A stretch of 64,000 nt of DNA from NCBI GenBank assembly GCA_052168355.1, contig JBQLZQ010000001.1, positions 21,828-85,827 of the forward strand, given 5' to 3'. This document shows positions 8,709-17,160 of the stretch, in pieces. Made by a program: the position numbers and the translations under genes. The DNA comes from JBQLZQ01 sp052168355. Lineage in GTDB: Bacteria; Pseudomonadota; Alphaproteobacteria; DSM-16000; Inquilinaceae. The notes under the pieces were generated by a model. That model was not told the DNA's origin and made no database searches. It saw nothing but the letters and a program-made list of their open reading frames with translations. Every line of letters begins with the position of its first letter. Within the stretch, counting starts at the first letter, position 1.

Positions 8709-9340
8709 TTGGCCGTCGCCTTAAGGTCGGTCGCAACCCGCGCCATCAGGTCGGCCACCGCCAGCCCGTCGGCATCGCCTTCGCGCCGCAGCCCGGCGAC
8801 GACGCCGGCCCGATCGGCTGCCGATTTGTTCTGGTTCAATTTCCGTTTTCCTTCGATCCGGTCGATCACGATTTCGATGCCGACGATGCCGTTCAATTGC
8901 CGGCGGGTGAAGTCGGGCGGCAATTCGTCCAGGGACCAGGGGTCGGGACGGGCGGTTTCGTGGTTGGCCGCCAGCGCATCGACCAGCCGGCGCAGCGCCT
9001 CGGGATCGTGAACGGTACGGGCCCGCCCATGGACGTGGACGGCGACGTAGTTCCAGGTCGGGACGTTGGGCGTGCCGGCGTACCAGCGGGGCGACACATA
9101 GGCGTGCGCACCGCTGAACACCGCGATGGCGTCTCCCGCCGCCTCGATCGCCCGCCAATGCGGGTTGGCCTTGGCGACGTGGCACGTCAGAAGGCCGCTC
9201 TCGGCGTCCAGCAGGAACGGAACATGGGTGATCAGCGGCCCGTCGGGACCGGCCGAGATCAGCAGTCCGAAATTGTGATCGCGGACGGTCGCCAGATTGT
9301 CCAGGTCATCGGCAACCGCGAAGGCTGGCGGCGTGTACAT
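8705..9340 (-). CDS. PaiB-like FMN-binding split-barrel protein
   Basis: 211-residue protein of the PaiB / FMN-binding negative transcriptional regulator family (pyridoxamine-phosphate-oxidase-like split barrel). Family marks are the N-terminal MYTPPAFAVAD, DHNFGLLIS, ITHVPFLLD, HVAKANPHWRA, the FSGAHAYVSPRWYA block, VPTWNYVAVHVHGRARTV and the C-terminal LNGIVGIEIVIDRIEGKRKLNQNKS (typical of PaiB). No DNA-binding motif is evident, and the regulatory label rests on Bacillus PaiB. It lies between a MocR regulator (1-bp gap) and pdxY (4-bp overlap), so a role in B6 metabolism is plausible but is inference. Confidence 0.85.
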   Translation of the reverse strand: MYTPPAFAVADDLDNLATVRDHNFGLLISAGPDGPLITHVPFLLDAESGLLTCHVAKANPHWRAIEAAGDAIAVFSGAHAYVSPRWYAGTPNVPTWNYVAVHVHGRARTVHDPEALRRLVDALAANHETARPDPWSLDELPPDFTRRQLNGIVGIEIVIDRIEGKRKLNQNKSAADRAGVVAGLRREGDADGLAVADLMARVATDLKATAK

Positions 9341-9341
9341 A

Positions 9342-10721
9342 TCAGGCCACCGCCAGGCAGGGTTCCGGCGTCTGGCGCAGCAGACCGGTGATCACCGACA
9401 ATGCCTGTTCCAGTTCCGCCAGGTCGGCGGTGGCGCTGACGCTGAGCCGGACGGCGTGGGGCGTCTCCATCCGTCCGGGCACGAACATCTCGGTCGGGGT
9501 CACCGACACGCCGCCGGCCCGCGCCGCCGCCACCATGTCCTGCGCCCGCCAGGGTTCCGGCAGGTTTAACCAGACATGAAAGCTGGCCGGCGCCGATTGG
9601 TACGAGAATCCGTTCAGCAGGCGGGCGGCGACGGCCTGCCGCGTCTCGACATCCTGGCGGATGCGGGCGGCCAGCCGGTCGGCCGTGCCGTCGGCGATCC
9701 AGCGGGCCACGATCTCCGCCTCGATCGGCGGGGCCATCCAGTTGAGAGCCCGCGCCGCCGCGCTGAACCGGCCGATACGATCGGGCGGCACGGCCGCGAA
9801 CCCGGTGCGCAGGCTGGGGGCCAGGCTTTTCGACGCGGCCAGAATGTAGATGCTCCGTTCGGGCGCAAAGGCGGACAGCGGCGGCGGGTCCTTGGCCAGA
9901 AAGCCGTAGACGTCGTCCTCCACGATGGTGACGCCATGGGTGCGCGCGATCTCGGCGATGGCGCGCCGGCGCTCCAACGGCATGATGGCCGCCGTCGGGT
10001 TGTGGATGGTCGGCATGGTGTACAGCATGCGGGACCCGGTCGCCCGGCACGCCGCCTCGAAGGCATCGGGCAGCATCCCCTGCCCGTCCATGGCCACCGG
10101 CTTCAGGGTCAGGCGCTGAAGACCGGCCAGGGCCCGCGTCCCTGACCATGTCAGGTCCTCCACCATGACCACGTCGCCCGGGTCGGTCAGCCCCATCAGG
10201 GCCGCGGCGATGGCGTGCTCCGCGCCACTGGTCACCAGCACCCGGTCGGCCTGCACGGTCAGCCCGCGCCGGCCGATCCAGGCGGCACCGGCTTCCCGAT
10301 GCGACCAGCGGCCGGTGTGCGCCTGATAGTTCATCAGCGTCGACAGATCATTGGATCGGGACAAATCCGCCAGGGCGGTGGCGAACTCCGGCGCCGACAG
10401 ATGCGCCGGCGGCCGGTTGATCCCAAGCTCCAGGCACTGGGACTCGGCCAGACCCGGCATCGCCAGGGTCGCGGACGAACGGGCGCCGGGCCGCACGAAA
10501 CTGCCGCGCCCGACCTCTCCGACCAGCAGCCCGCGCCGTTCCGCCTCGGCATAGGCGCGGCTGACCGTGCCGACGGTTACCTTCAGCGTCCAGGCCAGGT
10601 CCCGATGGGTCGGCAGCCGCTCCCCGGCCATCAGCCGCCCCGCGTAGATATCCTCCGCCAGGGCATCGGCGATTTTCATGTATTTCGGACCCGGCCGATC
10701 CGCGAGCTTGGGTAACCACAT
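9342..10721 (-). CDS. MocR/PdxR-type regulator (GntR HTH fused to class I aminotransferase fold)
   Basis: 459-residue one-component regulator. Residues about 10-80 are a winged helix of the GntR family (KIADALAEDIYAGRLMAGERLPTHRDLAW, VTVGTVSRAYAEAERRGLLVGEVGRGSFV). The remaining 350 residues are a fold-type I aminotransferase domain with PTIHNPTAAIMPLERR, VEDDVYGFLA, and the PLP-lysine motif AASKSLAPSLRTGF. Start ATG 10721 follows AGGGAG at correct spacing; a further upstream start has no such site. It heads a minus-strand operon with PaiB-like, pdxY and EamA genes. MocR proteins typically use PLP as effector and regulate adjacent genes. Because it is co-transcribed with its presumed targets, autoregulation is likely. 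Confidence 0.9.
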   Translation of the reverse strand: MWLPKLADRPGPKYMKIADALAEDIYAGRLMAGERLPTHRDLAWTLKVTVGTVSRAYAEAERRGLLVGEVGRGSFVRPGARSSATLAMPGLAESQCLELGINRPPAHLSAPEFATALADLSRSNDLSTLMNYQAHTGRWSHREAGAAWIGRRGLTVQADRVLVTSGAEHAIAAALMGLTDPGDVVMVEDLTWSGTRALAGLQRLTLKPVAMDGQGMLPDAFEAACRATGSRMLYTMPTIHNPTAAIMPLERRRAIAEIARTHGVTIVEDDVYGFLAKDPPPLSAFAPERSIYILAASKSLAPSLRTGFAAVPPDRIGRFSAAARALNWMAPPIEAEIVARWIADGTADRLAARIRQDVETRQAVAARLLNGFSYQSAPASFHVWLNLPEPWRAQDMVAAARAGGVSVTPTEMFVPGRMETPHAVRLSVSATADLAELEQALSVITGLLRQTPEPCLAVA

Positions 10722-10878
10722 GGATTGTCTCCCTACAAAAGGGCGCAATGTCAGTATTGTATGGCATTTCTAGAGATTTGTCTCGAACGAATATGCATCC
10801 GGTGGACTCAATTCACCGCGGCGCCCGTCATCGGCCTTTAAGCCCCCATTAATTCGTTAGCTTGTAAATCATAGCCTT

Positions 10879-11295
10879 ATGGACGCTTCGCGCTCAAACG
10901 ACTCCGCGACCCCGGTTCGCCCTGCTCTTCCCGAGGAAAAAGGGTCATGGCGCGACCTGCGGCCGGCCGCCGCCCTGCTGGTTGCGACCCTGGTCGTGAT
11001 GACGATCATGACCTTTCGACCGGCCCCGGGGGCGGAACAGCTGGTTGCCGTGTTCCCGCCCTGGCTGTCCCTGGATCAGGCGATCGGCCGCATCGGCGCG
11101 GCCGGCGGCGTGGCAGTGCGGTCAGGGGCCATCGACAGCATCCTTCTGGCCCGGTCCGACGCGCCCGATTTCGCCAAGGCCCTTCGCCAGGCCGGCGCCT
11201 GGCTGGTCGCCGACCCTATCGTGTTGGGTGGTTGTTTTTCGCTAACGACGGCCAACGTCGGCTCGCGCCCAAACTCCCCGAGTTCGAGGATCTAG
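10879..11295 (+). CDS. small single-pass membrane protein upstream of a chemoreceptor
   Basis: 138-residue protein I do not recognise. It has a soluble basic N-terminus, one clear transmembrane helix ([20 protein letters not shown], about residues 27-46), and an extracytoplasmic domain of about 60 residues ([56 protein letters not shown]). The tail past the single Cys looks disordered and Ser-rich. It is read in the same direction as the methyl-accepting protein 4 bp downstream, so it is probably in the same transcript and could be an accessory to that receptor. No strong ribosome site precedes ATG 10879. Confidence 0.65.
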   Translation: MDASRSNDSATPVRPALPEEKGSWRDLRPAAALLVATLVVMTIMTFRPAPGAEQLVAVFPPWLSLDQAIGRIGAAGGVAVRSGAIDSILLARSDAPDFAKALRQAGAWLVADPIVLGGCFSLTTANVGSRPNSPSSRI

Positions 11296-11299
11296 AACC

Positions 11300-12757
11300 A
11301 TGGATATGCTGAATCGCATCCGAGCCTTCGCGGCGCGCTCCTTCGTGCTCTACCTTTGGGCCCACGTGCCGGTGGTCGCCGCCATGGGGATGCTGCTGGA
11401 GACCGACTGGCTGATGCCGGTGGCGATAACCGCGGTTCTGGCCGCCGTCACCACGATATCGTGGCGGGCCAACGCCGAGGCGGCCGCCACCCGCTATGTC
11501 GCCGGCATCGCCTTGATCGCCATCATCGCGCTGATGGTCTATCAGCTCGCCGGGCATCCTTGGCAGATCGACATGCACATGTACTTCTTTGCCGCCCTGG
11601 CCATGCAGACCGCGTTCTGCGACTGGCGGTCGATCCTGGTCGTCACGGTGGCCATCGCGCTGCACCATCTGACCCTCAACTTCCTGCTGCCGGCCGCCGT
11701 GTTTCCGGACGGCACGGATCTGGCGCGCGTGGTGCTGCACGCCGTGATCGTGGTGTTAGAGGCCGCGGTCCTGACCTGGCTGGCGCTGCGCCTGGTCGGC
11801 GCCTTCCGGCAGGCGCAAGAGGCCGTCGGCGAGGCGGAGGAGGCCTACCGAACGGTCGAGCGTCAGACGGCGGCACAGCGGGAAACCGAACGGCGGGTCG
11901 AGGAGGAAAAAAAGGAAACCCTGCGGCTTCTGGCCGCCGATTTCGAAAGCCAGGTCAAGGGCATCGTCGCCAAGGTGAATGGCGCGGCCGAAGAAATGCA
12001 GGATACCGCCCGTTCCATGTCGGGTATTGCCGAGGTGACCGGCGATCAGTCCAACGCCGTTGCCGACGCCTCGCGGCGGGCTTCTTCAAACGTCCAGATG
12101 GTGGCCGCCGCGACCGAGGAGCTGTCCAATTCGATCAGCGAGATCAGCACCCAGGTAACCCAATCGGGAACCATCACCAGAGACGCCGTCGAACGGTCCG
12201 ACACGGCCCGCTCGCAGATCCAGGAACTCGATCAGGCGGCGACCAAGATCGGCGAGATCATCGAGCTGATCACGACCATCGCCAGCCAGACCAATCTGTT
12301 GGCCCTGAACGCGACGATCGAGGCGGCCCGCGCCGGCGACGCCGGCAAGGGGTTCGCGGTGGTCGCCGCCGAGGTCAAGAACCTGGCTACCCAGACCACC
12401 AAGGCGACGGAGGAGATCGCGGCTCAGATCACGGCCGTGCAGACCGCGACCCGCGATTCCGTCGGCTCCATCGACGAGGTCAGCGAGATCATCGGCAAGT
12501 TGAGCGAGATGTCGGCGGCCATCGCCGCGGCCGTCGAGCAGCAGTCGGCCGCGACCGGGGAGATCGCCCGCAACATCGAGGAGGCGCGCAACGACACCGG
12601 CCAGGTCTCCACCGCCACCGACGCCGTCAACCAGTCCATCGGCCAGACCGGCGCCGCCGCGACCCAGGTGCTTGGCGCCGCCGAACAGCTGTCCCGCCAA
12701 TCGCAAGACCTGACGGTGCAGGTCGACCAGTTCATCAGCCAACTTCGCGCGAGCTAG
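11300..12757 (+). CDS. methyl-accepting chemotaxis protein with multi-helix membrane sensor
   Basis: 485-residue chemoreceptor. The N-terminal about 175 residues form about five to six hydrophobic helices ([63 protein letters not shown]) with almost no periplasmic loop, so it probably senses within the membrane or through a partner. An acidic coiled coil (about 180-225) links to the cytoplasmic MA domain. The conserved hairpin tip [20 protein letters not shown] is present, followed by [15 protein letters not shown]. There is no HAMP domain and no C-terminal CheR-tether pentapeptide. The histidines in [12 protein letters not shown] near residue 120 could bind a cofactor. It follows a small membrane protein gene by 4 bp. 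Confidence 0.93.
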   Translation: MDMLNRIRAFAARSFVLYLWAHVPVVAAMGMLLETDWLMPVAITAVLAAVTTISWRANAEAAATRYVAGIALIAIIALMVYQLAGHPWQIDMHMYFFAALAMQTAFCDWRSILVVTVAIALHHLTLNFLLPAAVFPDGTDLARVVLHAVIVVLEAAVLTWLALRLVGAFRQAQEAVGEAEEAYRTVERQTAAQRETERRVEEEKKETLRLLAADFESQVKGIVAKVNGAAEEMQDTARSMSGIAEVTGDQSNAVADASRRASSNVQMVAAATEELSNSISEISTQVTQSGTITRDAVERSDTARSQIQELDQAATKIGEIIELITTIASQTNLLALNATIEAARAGDAGKGFAVVAAEVKNLATQTTKATEEIAAQITAVQTATRDSVGSIDEVSEIIGKLSEMSAAIAAAVEQQSAATGEIARNIEEARNDTGQVSTATDAVNQSIGQTGAAATQVLGAAEQLSRQSQDLTVQVDQFISQLRAS

Positions 12758-12781
12758 GGGTCCGAATCACACCACGACCGG

Positions 12782-12805
12782 CGGCGGGCGCCGGGCAGCC
12801 CGCCG
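12782..12805. terminator. candidate bidirectional terminator hairpin between convergent genes
   Basis: An 8-bp perfect stem (CGGCGGGC / GCCCGCCG) around an 8-base loop occupies the 48-bp gap between the chemoreceptor stop and the convergent hydrolase-OsmC stop, ending exactly next to the latter's TAA. There is no T-run on either side, so it would be a weak or Rho-assisted terminator. Confidence 0.4.
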
Positions 12806-14026
12806 TTACGCTTGCGAGGTGCGAACCTTGACTTCCGATGTCAGCGTCCGGTGCACGGGGCACTTGTCGGCGATCTCCATCAGCCTGGCCTGCTGATCGG
12901 GATCCAGGGGGCCGGTGAACGCGATGACACGGGTGACCTGGTCGATCCTACCTTCCCTGGTTTCGCAGTCGGCGCAATCCTGGGCGTGGATGCGGTCGTG
13001 GCGCAGGGTGACGCGGACCTTCTCCAGCGGCCAGCCCTTGCGATCGGCATACATCCGCACCGTCATGGCGGTACAGGCCCCCAGACCGGCCAGCACAAGA
13101 TCATAGGGGCCGGGACCGGTGTCGGTGCCGCCCACCGACACCGGCTCGTCGGCCAGCAAGCGATGGCGTCCGGCCGCCACGGCCTGCTGGAAGGCGCCGT
13201 TACGGGTTTCCTCCACGACCACGGCGCCGTCCTCGGCCTGGAGCGCCGAAGCCTCGGCCGCGTTTCCACCGATATAGCGGGACGCCCAGGCGGCGAGGAC
13301 CGCGGCGACATATTCGGCGTCGGCCCGACGCGACAGCAGATGGTCCGCATCGTCGAGGGAGATAAAGCTTTTGGGGTGCTTGGCGGCATCGTAGATCAGC
13401 CGCGCGTTCTCCACGCCCACGGTGGCGTCGCGCGGCGCGTGAAAGATGACCAGCGGCTTTCCCAGCCGGGCGATGCGCGCCGTCTGGTTCTGCTCGGCGA
13501 TGTCGTCCAGGAACTGCTTTTGAATCCGAAAGGGCCGGCCGACCAGCGTCACCTCGGCCTCGCCCTTTTCCTCGATCTCGGCACGATGGGCATCGAACAG
13601 ATGTGCCACATGCCCCGGGTCGAACGGGGCGCCGATGGTCGCCACGGCCCGGATCTCCGGCACGTCGCCGGCGGCGGCCAGCACCGCGGCCCCTCCCAGG
13701 CTGTGACCGATGATGATCTTCGGCGCCTCGAGCGTGCTGCGCATGTGGTCGATGGCCGCGCGCAAGTCGCCGACATTGGAGGAAAAGTTGGTGTTGGCGA
13801 ATTCGCCGTCGCTGGCGCCAAGTCCGGTAAAATCGAACCGCAGCACCGCGATGCCGGCCTCGGTCAGGGACTGGGCGATGCGTCCGGCGGCGAAGATGTC
13901 CTTGGTACAGGTAAAACAATGGGCAAACAGGGCATAGGCCCGCACGGGTCCGGCCGGGCGGTCCAGCCGGGCCGCAAGCGGATGGCCAAGTGCGCCGGAG
14001 AAAGTAATTTTTTCCATTTTTCCCAA
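12806..14026 (-). CDS. alpha/beta hydrolase - OsmC fusion protein
   Basis: 406-residue two-domain protein. Residues 1-255 are an alpha/beta hydrolase with the nucleophile elbow IIIGHSLGGAAVL, an acidic residue near VIFHAPRDATV and a His near LDDADHLLSR. Residues about 270-405 are an OsmC/Ohr peroxiredoxin-like domain with both redox cysteines (GLGACTAMTVRMYADRKGW and DKCPVHRTLTSEV). OsmC domains reduce organic hydroperoxides; the fused hydrolase may release peroxidised acyl groups, but this is inference. The start is TTG 14026: AAGGAGGG lies 8 bases upstream of it, while the next in-frame ATG (14017) would be 17 bases away. It follows the metallo-hydrolase gene by 18 bp. Confidence 0.9.
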   Translation of the reverse strand: MGKMEKITFSGALGHPLAARLDRPAGPVRAYALFAHCFTCTKDIFAAGRIAQSLTEAGIAVLRFDFTGLGASDGEFANTNFSSNVGDLRAAIDHMRSTLEAPKIIIGHSLGGAAVLAAAGDVPEIRAVATIGAPFDPGHVAHLFDAHRAEIEEKGEAEVTLVGRPFRIQKQFLDDIAEQNQTARIARLGKPLVIFHAPRDATVGVENARLIYDAAKHPKSFISLDDADHLLSRRADAEYVAAVLAAWASRYIGGNAAEASALQAEDGAVVVEETRNGAFQQAVAAGRHRLLADEPVSVGGTDTGPGPYDLVLAGLGACTAMTVRMYADRKGWPLEKVRVTLRHDRIHAQDCADCETREGRIDQVTRVIAFTGPLDPDQQARLMEIADKCPVHRTLTSEVKVRTSQA

Positions 14027-14044
14027 TGATCTACCCTCCTTCGC

Positions 14045-15133
14045 TCAGACAGTGCGTTCGGCCTTCACATCGGTCTCCAGCCGCTCGTACCGCCACGCGT
14101 CGCCATCGCGGATGCGGCGCGCCACGCGCCCCTCGGCCACCAACCGGTTGAGGTGAGCAAGCGCTTCTCCCAGCGCGAACATCATCTGGTGCCGGTCCAG
14201 GTCGGGTCGGAACAGCGCCCTTTGAACGTCCATGGCGGTGACCGCGCCGGCGCAGGCTTCCCAGGCCTCGTCCAACCGATCGCGATGGTGGTCGGTCAGG
14301 GCGCGGGCCCGCAGGCCCAGCCCATAAAAGGGCAAACCATGGGAGGGCAGCACCAGGGGATCACCCGGCATCGCCGCCAGATCGTCGAGACTGGCCAGAA
14401 AATCGCCCAACGGATCGTCGAACGGTTCGGGCGGCTGGACGCTGATATTGGGGCTGATGGCGGGCAGGACCTGATCGGCGATGATGATCAGGTCCAGGTC
14501 CGGGCACGACAGCAGGACCTGTTCCGGGGAATGACCGCCCCCGGTCGAAACGCGCCAGTCGCGACCGCCGATCGACAGGACATCGCCCGCCCGCACCCGC
14601 CGATAGGTCTGCGGCAGCGGCCACACCGCCGCGCGATAGCGCCGGTCGCGTTCCGACAGGCCGGACGCCATCGCCTGCGGAACCCCGGCATTGGCGTAGA
14701 AACGCCGATAATGGTCGGCCCGGTCAGCCCCACCATCCAGGGCATGGACCATCGCCGCCGCCCATTCCATCCGGGCCATCAGGAAGGCGGCGCCGGTCCG
14801 CGCCACCAGCCAGCCGGCCAAACCGGCATGATCGGGGTGCATGTGCGTGGCCAGGACACGGGTCAGCGCGCGGCCGGCCAGCGGGCCGGCTTCCAGCCGC
14901 CGCCACAGATCGCGGGTCTGGTCCGATCCGATCCCGGTATCGACCAGGAACCAGCCGTCGCCGTCGGCGATCAGCCACAAATTGACATGATCGAGCTGGA
15001 ACGGCAGCGGCATCCGGACCCACAGAACGCCCGGCGCCACTTCCAGCGCCTCGCCTGGCCGCGGCGGCGCTGCCATGGGATAGCGCAGTCGGTCCTGGGG
15101 ACGGGATCGCCGATCGGTCATGGGGTCGGGCAT
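14045..15133 (-). CDS. metallo-beta-lactamase-fold hydrolase
   Basis: Cytoplasmic MBL-fold protein of about 362 aa. The dinuclear-metal motif ATHMHPDHAGLAGWLV (H-x-H-x-D-H) lies near residue 95, with further ligands in STGGGHSPEQVLL, IIADQVLP (Asp) and LPSHGLPFYGLG (His). The C-terminal about 90 residues (FALGEALAHLNRLVAEGRVARR) resemble the winged-helix tail of glyoxalase II-like / LACTB2-type proteins. The start is uncertain: GTG 15139, ATG 15133 and ATG 15121 are in frame and none has a clear ribosome site. It precedes the hydrolase-OsmC gene in an apparent two-gene operon. Substrate unknown; an activated thioester or lactone would fit the fold. Confidence 0.8.
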   Translation of the reverse strand: MPDPMTDRRSRPQDRLRYPMAAPPRPGEALEVAPGVLWVRMPLPFQLDHVNLWLIADGDGWFLVDTGIGSDQTRDLWRRLEAGPLAGRALTRVLATHMHPDHAGLAGWLVARTGAAFLMARMEWAAAMVHALDGGADRADHYRRFYANAGVPQAMASGLSERDRRYRAAVWPLPQTYRRVRAGDVLSIGGRDWRVSTGGGHSPEQVLLSCPDLDLIIIADQVLPAISPNISVQPPEPFDDPLGDFLASLDDLAAMPGDPLVLPSHGLPFYGLGLRARALTDHHRDRLDEAWEACAGAVTAMDVQRALFRPDLDRHQMMFALGEALAHLNRLVAEGRVARRIRDGDAWRYERLETDVKAERTV

Positions 15134-15218
15134 GGGCACAGGAAGTGAACGAAGGCCGGGCCCCGGTCAAGCATCGTTCGGCTTGCCCGCGTCCGCGCCT
15201 TGCGGCAGTTTGGCGCCC

Positions 15219-15419
15219 ATGGCGAGTCCCGAGCCCCATCCCTGGTTGCAGCCGCTGTACCGGCGGGTGCTGCTGTTCATCGTCACCCTGGCCTGGCTGG
15301 GGTTCGAATTGATCCAGCAGGACCCGTTATGGCTGACCATCGCCGTGGGCGTCGTGCTCTACGCGGGATGGGACTTTTTTCTGCGCGGCGTCTATGGCCG
15401 CTCCGCCGACAAACCGTAG
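15219..15419 (+). CDS. small two-helix membrane protein
   Basis: 66-residue hypothetical protein starting at ATG 15219 (MASPEPHPWLQPLYRRVLL). Two hydrophobic segments are seen: LLFIVTLAWLGFELI (about 19-33) and WLTIAVGVVLYAGWDFFL (about 39-57), with a basic tail. There is no recognised motif. It is divergent from the metallo-hydrolase gene and precedes the HAD phosphatase by 66 bp on the same strand. Coding is supported by a reading frame without rare codons and by the typical helix-turn-helix membrane hairpin layout. Confidence 0.55.
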   Translation: MASPEPHPWLQPLYRRVLLFIVTLAWLGFELIQQDPLWLTIAVGVVLYAGWDFFLRGVYGRSADKP

Positions 15420-15485
15420 ACCGGTCACCCGAGGTGCCTCGACCGCCGCTCGGTGCCCGCCATTCGTTAGCCTGAAAGCGCCTTC

Positions 15486-16169
15486 ATGGACCTGATCATT
15501 TTCGACTGCGACGGCGTGCTGGTGGACAGCGAGGTGATCGCCGCCCGCGTTGTGGCCGATCATCTCGCGGCGCTCCTTCCTGGCTCCATCGACCCGGACA
15601 CCCTGCAGGCGCGGTTTGCCGGCATGAGCGACGCGGCCATGTTCCGCGCCCTGAGTGACGAACACGATGTCGTGTTTCCCGACGATTTCCATGACCGGAT
15701 CCGGAAATCGACCGACCGCGCCCTGGCCGACGAGCTGAACCCGATACAGGGGGTCGCCGACGCGCTCGCGGGTCTCACCCTGCCGATGGCGGTCGCGTCC
15801 AACAGCAGGGTCGCCCGGTTGCGCCAGTCCCTGAAGACAACCGACCTGGCTCACCTTTTCGGCGATCGGCTGTTCGGCGCCGATCTCGTGGACCGACCCA
15901 AGCCGGCGCCGGACATCTATCTTCTGGCGGCGCGGACCATGGGCACCGCCCCATCGCGCTGCCTGGTGGTCGAGGACAGCGTCCCGGGGGTAACCGCCGC
16001 CGTTGCCGCCGGCATGACGGTGATCGGCTTTCTGGGCGCCGGCCACATCCGGCCGGGGCACGATCGGCGGCTGCAGGACGCCGGGGCGGTGACCGCCATC
16101 GACCACATGAACGCCCTGGCCGCCACGATCGACCGCCTCTCGCGCTCGACGGCTCCCGCGGCGTCCTAA
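15486..16169 (+). CDS. HAD-superfamily phosphatase (beta-phosphoglucomutase-like subfamily)
   Basis: 227-residue HAD hydrolase, subfamily IA. Motif I is IIFDCDGVLVDSE (nucleophile and acid/base Asp), motif II is the Ser in MAVASNSR, motif III is the Lys in VDRPKPAPDIY, and motif IV is VVEDSVPGVTAAVAAGM. The helical cap lies at about residues 17-85 (GMSDAAMFRALSDEHD). Members act on sugar phosphates or phosphoglycolate; the exact substrate cannot be inferred, and GTSRCLVVED-type motifs do not separate them. No operon partner is evident; a 470-bp gap follows. Confidence 0.88.
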   Translation: MDLIIFDCDGVLVDSEVIAARVVADHLAALLPGSIDPDTLQARFAGMSDAAMFRALSDEHDVVFPDDFHDRIRKSTDRALADELNPIQGVADALAGLTLPMAVASNSRVARLRQSLKTTDLAHLFGDRLFGADLVDRPKPAPDIYLLAARTMGTAPSRCLVVEDSVPGVTAAVAAGMTVIGFLGAGHIRPGHDRRLQDAGAVTAIDHMNALAATIDRLSRSTAPAAS

Positions 16170-16640
16170 AGATTGTTCCGGATCAGATCGATCCGAACCG
16201 AGGCTCGCTCTCGACGCCATTTCTCACCGGCCTGACGGTTTGAATCGGACAGAAGGCCCCCCAGGACCGTCGGGCCGCGACCATCGTTTGGACGTATGGG
16301 CGAATCCCTCCCGATCCTTTGAGGCGATATCTAAGTTTTCGGTCGAATTTTGCATGCATTGTTTCATCTGTTCTTAATGAGCCCCACGATACTTTGAAGG
16401 ACAGAGGGTTCATTGGCGCGGGGAACTTCCGTCGACGACCACCTAAGGACGACGCAGACTAGAAGAAGATCGATGTTCGGCCTCTCGGTCGCCATGACCG
16501 CAATTGCCAGGCCGCATCCGTAATCCTTGAGGCAATCAACCCAATAATCAGATCGGGTCCTTCATCACAAGATCGATATCGGCGCATGACGATTATTGAC
16601 GACCATCATCTTTGTTTGATTAGTAATTGAGGCTTATAAA
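16170..16640. other. 470-bp intergenic region upstream of the receiver gene
   Basis: No gene is supported here. The composition is clearly more AT-rich than the flanks (for example around 16321-16390 and 16540-16640). A short palindromic stretch, CGGATC-AGATC-GATCCG, at about 16179-16195 just after the HAD stop could be a weak terminator. A GAGG ribosome site at 16629-16632 serves the receiver gene. The promoter of the receiver/kinase pair should lie in the AT-rich last 100 bp, but I cannot pick one convincingly. Confidence 0.5.
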
Positions 16641-17039
<399 letters not shown>

Positions 17040-17160
17040 TCCACGGCGAACCGGCAAAAGCCGATCCCCGCGAACGCGCGGCTTTCGCCGATACCGCAGC
17101 GACCGGGGCGGGCATCGTCGCTTGCGCCGTCCGGCGTCCCTGCCGCTGTCGAGACGCCAA

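Noticed and set aside
16183..16413. 76-codon minus-strand frame in the 470-bp gap after the HAD gene
   Set aside because: No family resemblance, composition unlike neighbours, weak ribosome site; insufficient support for a gene.
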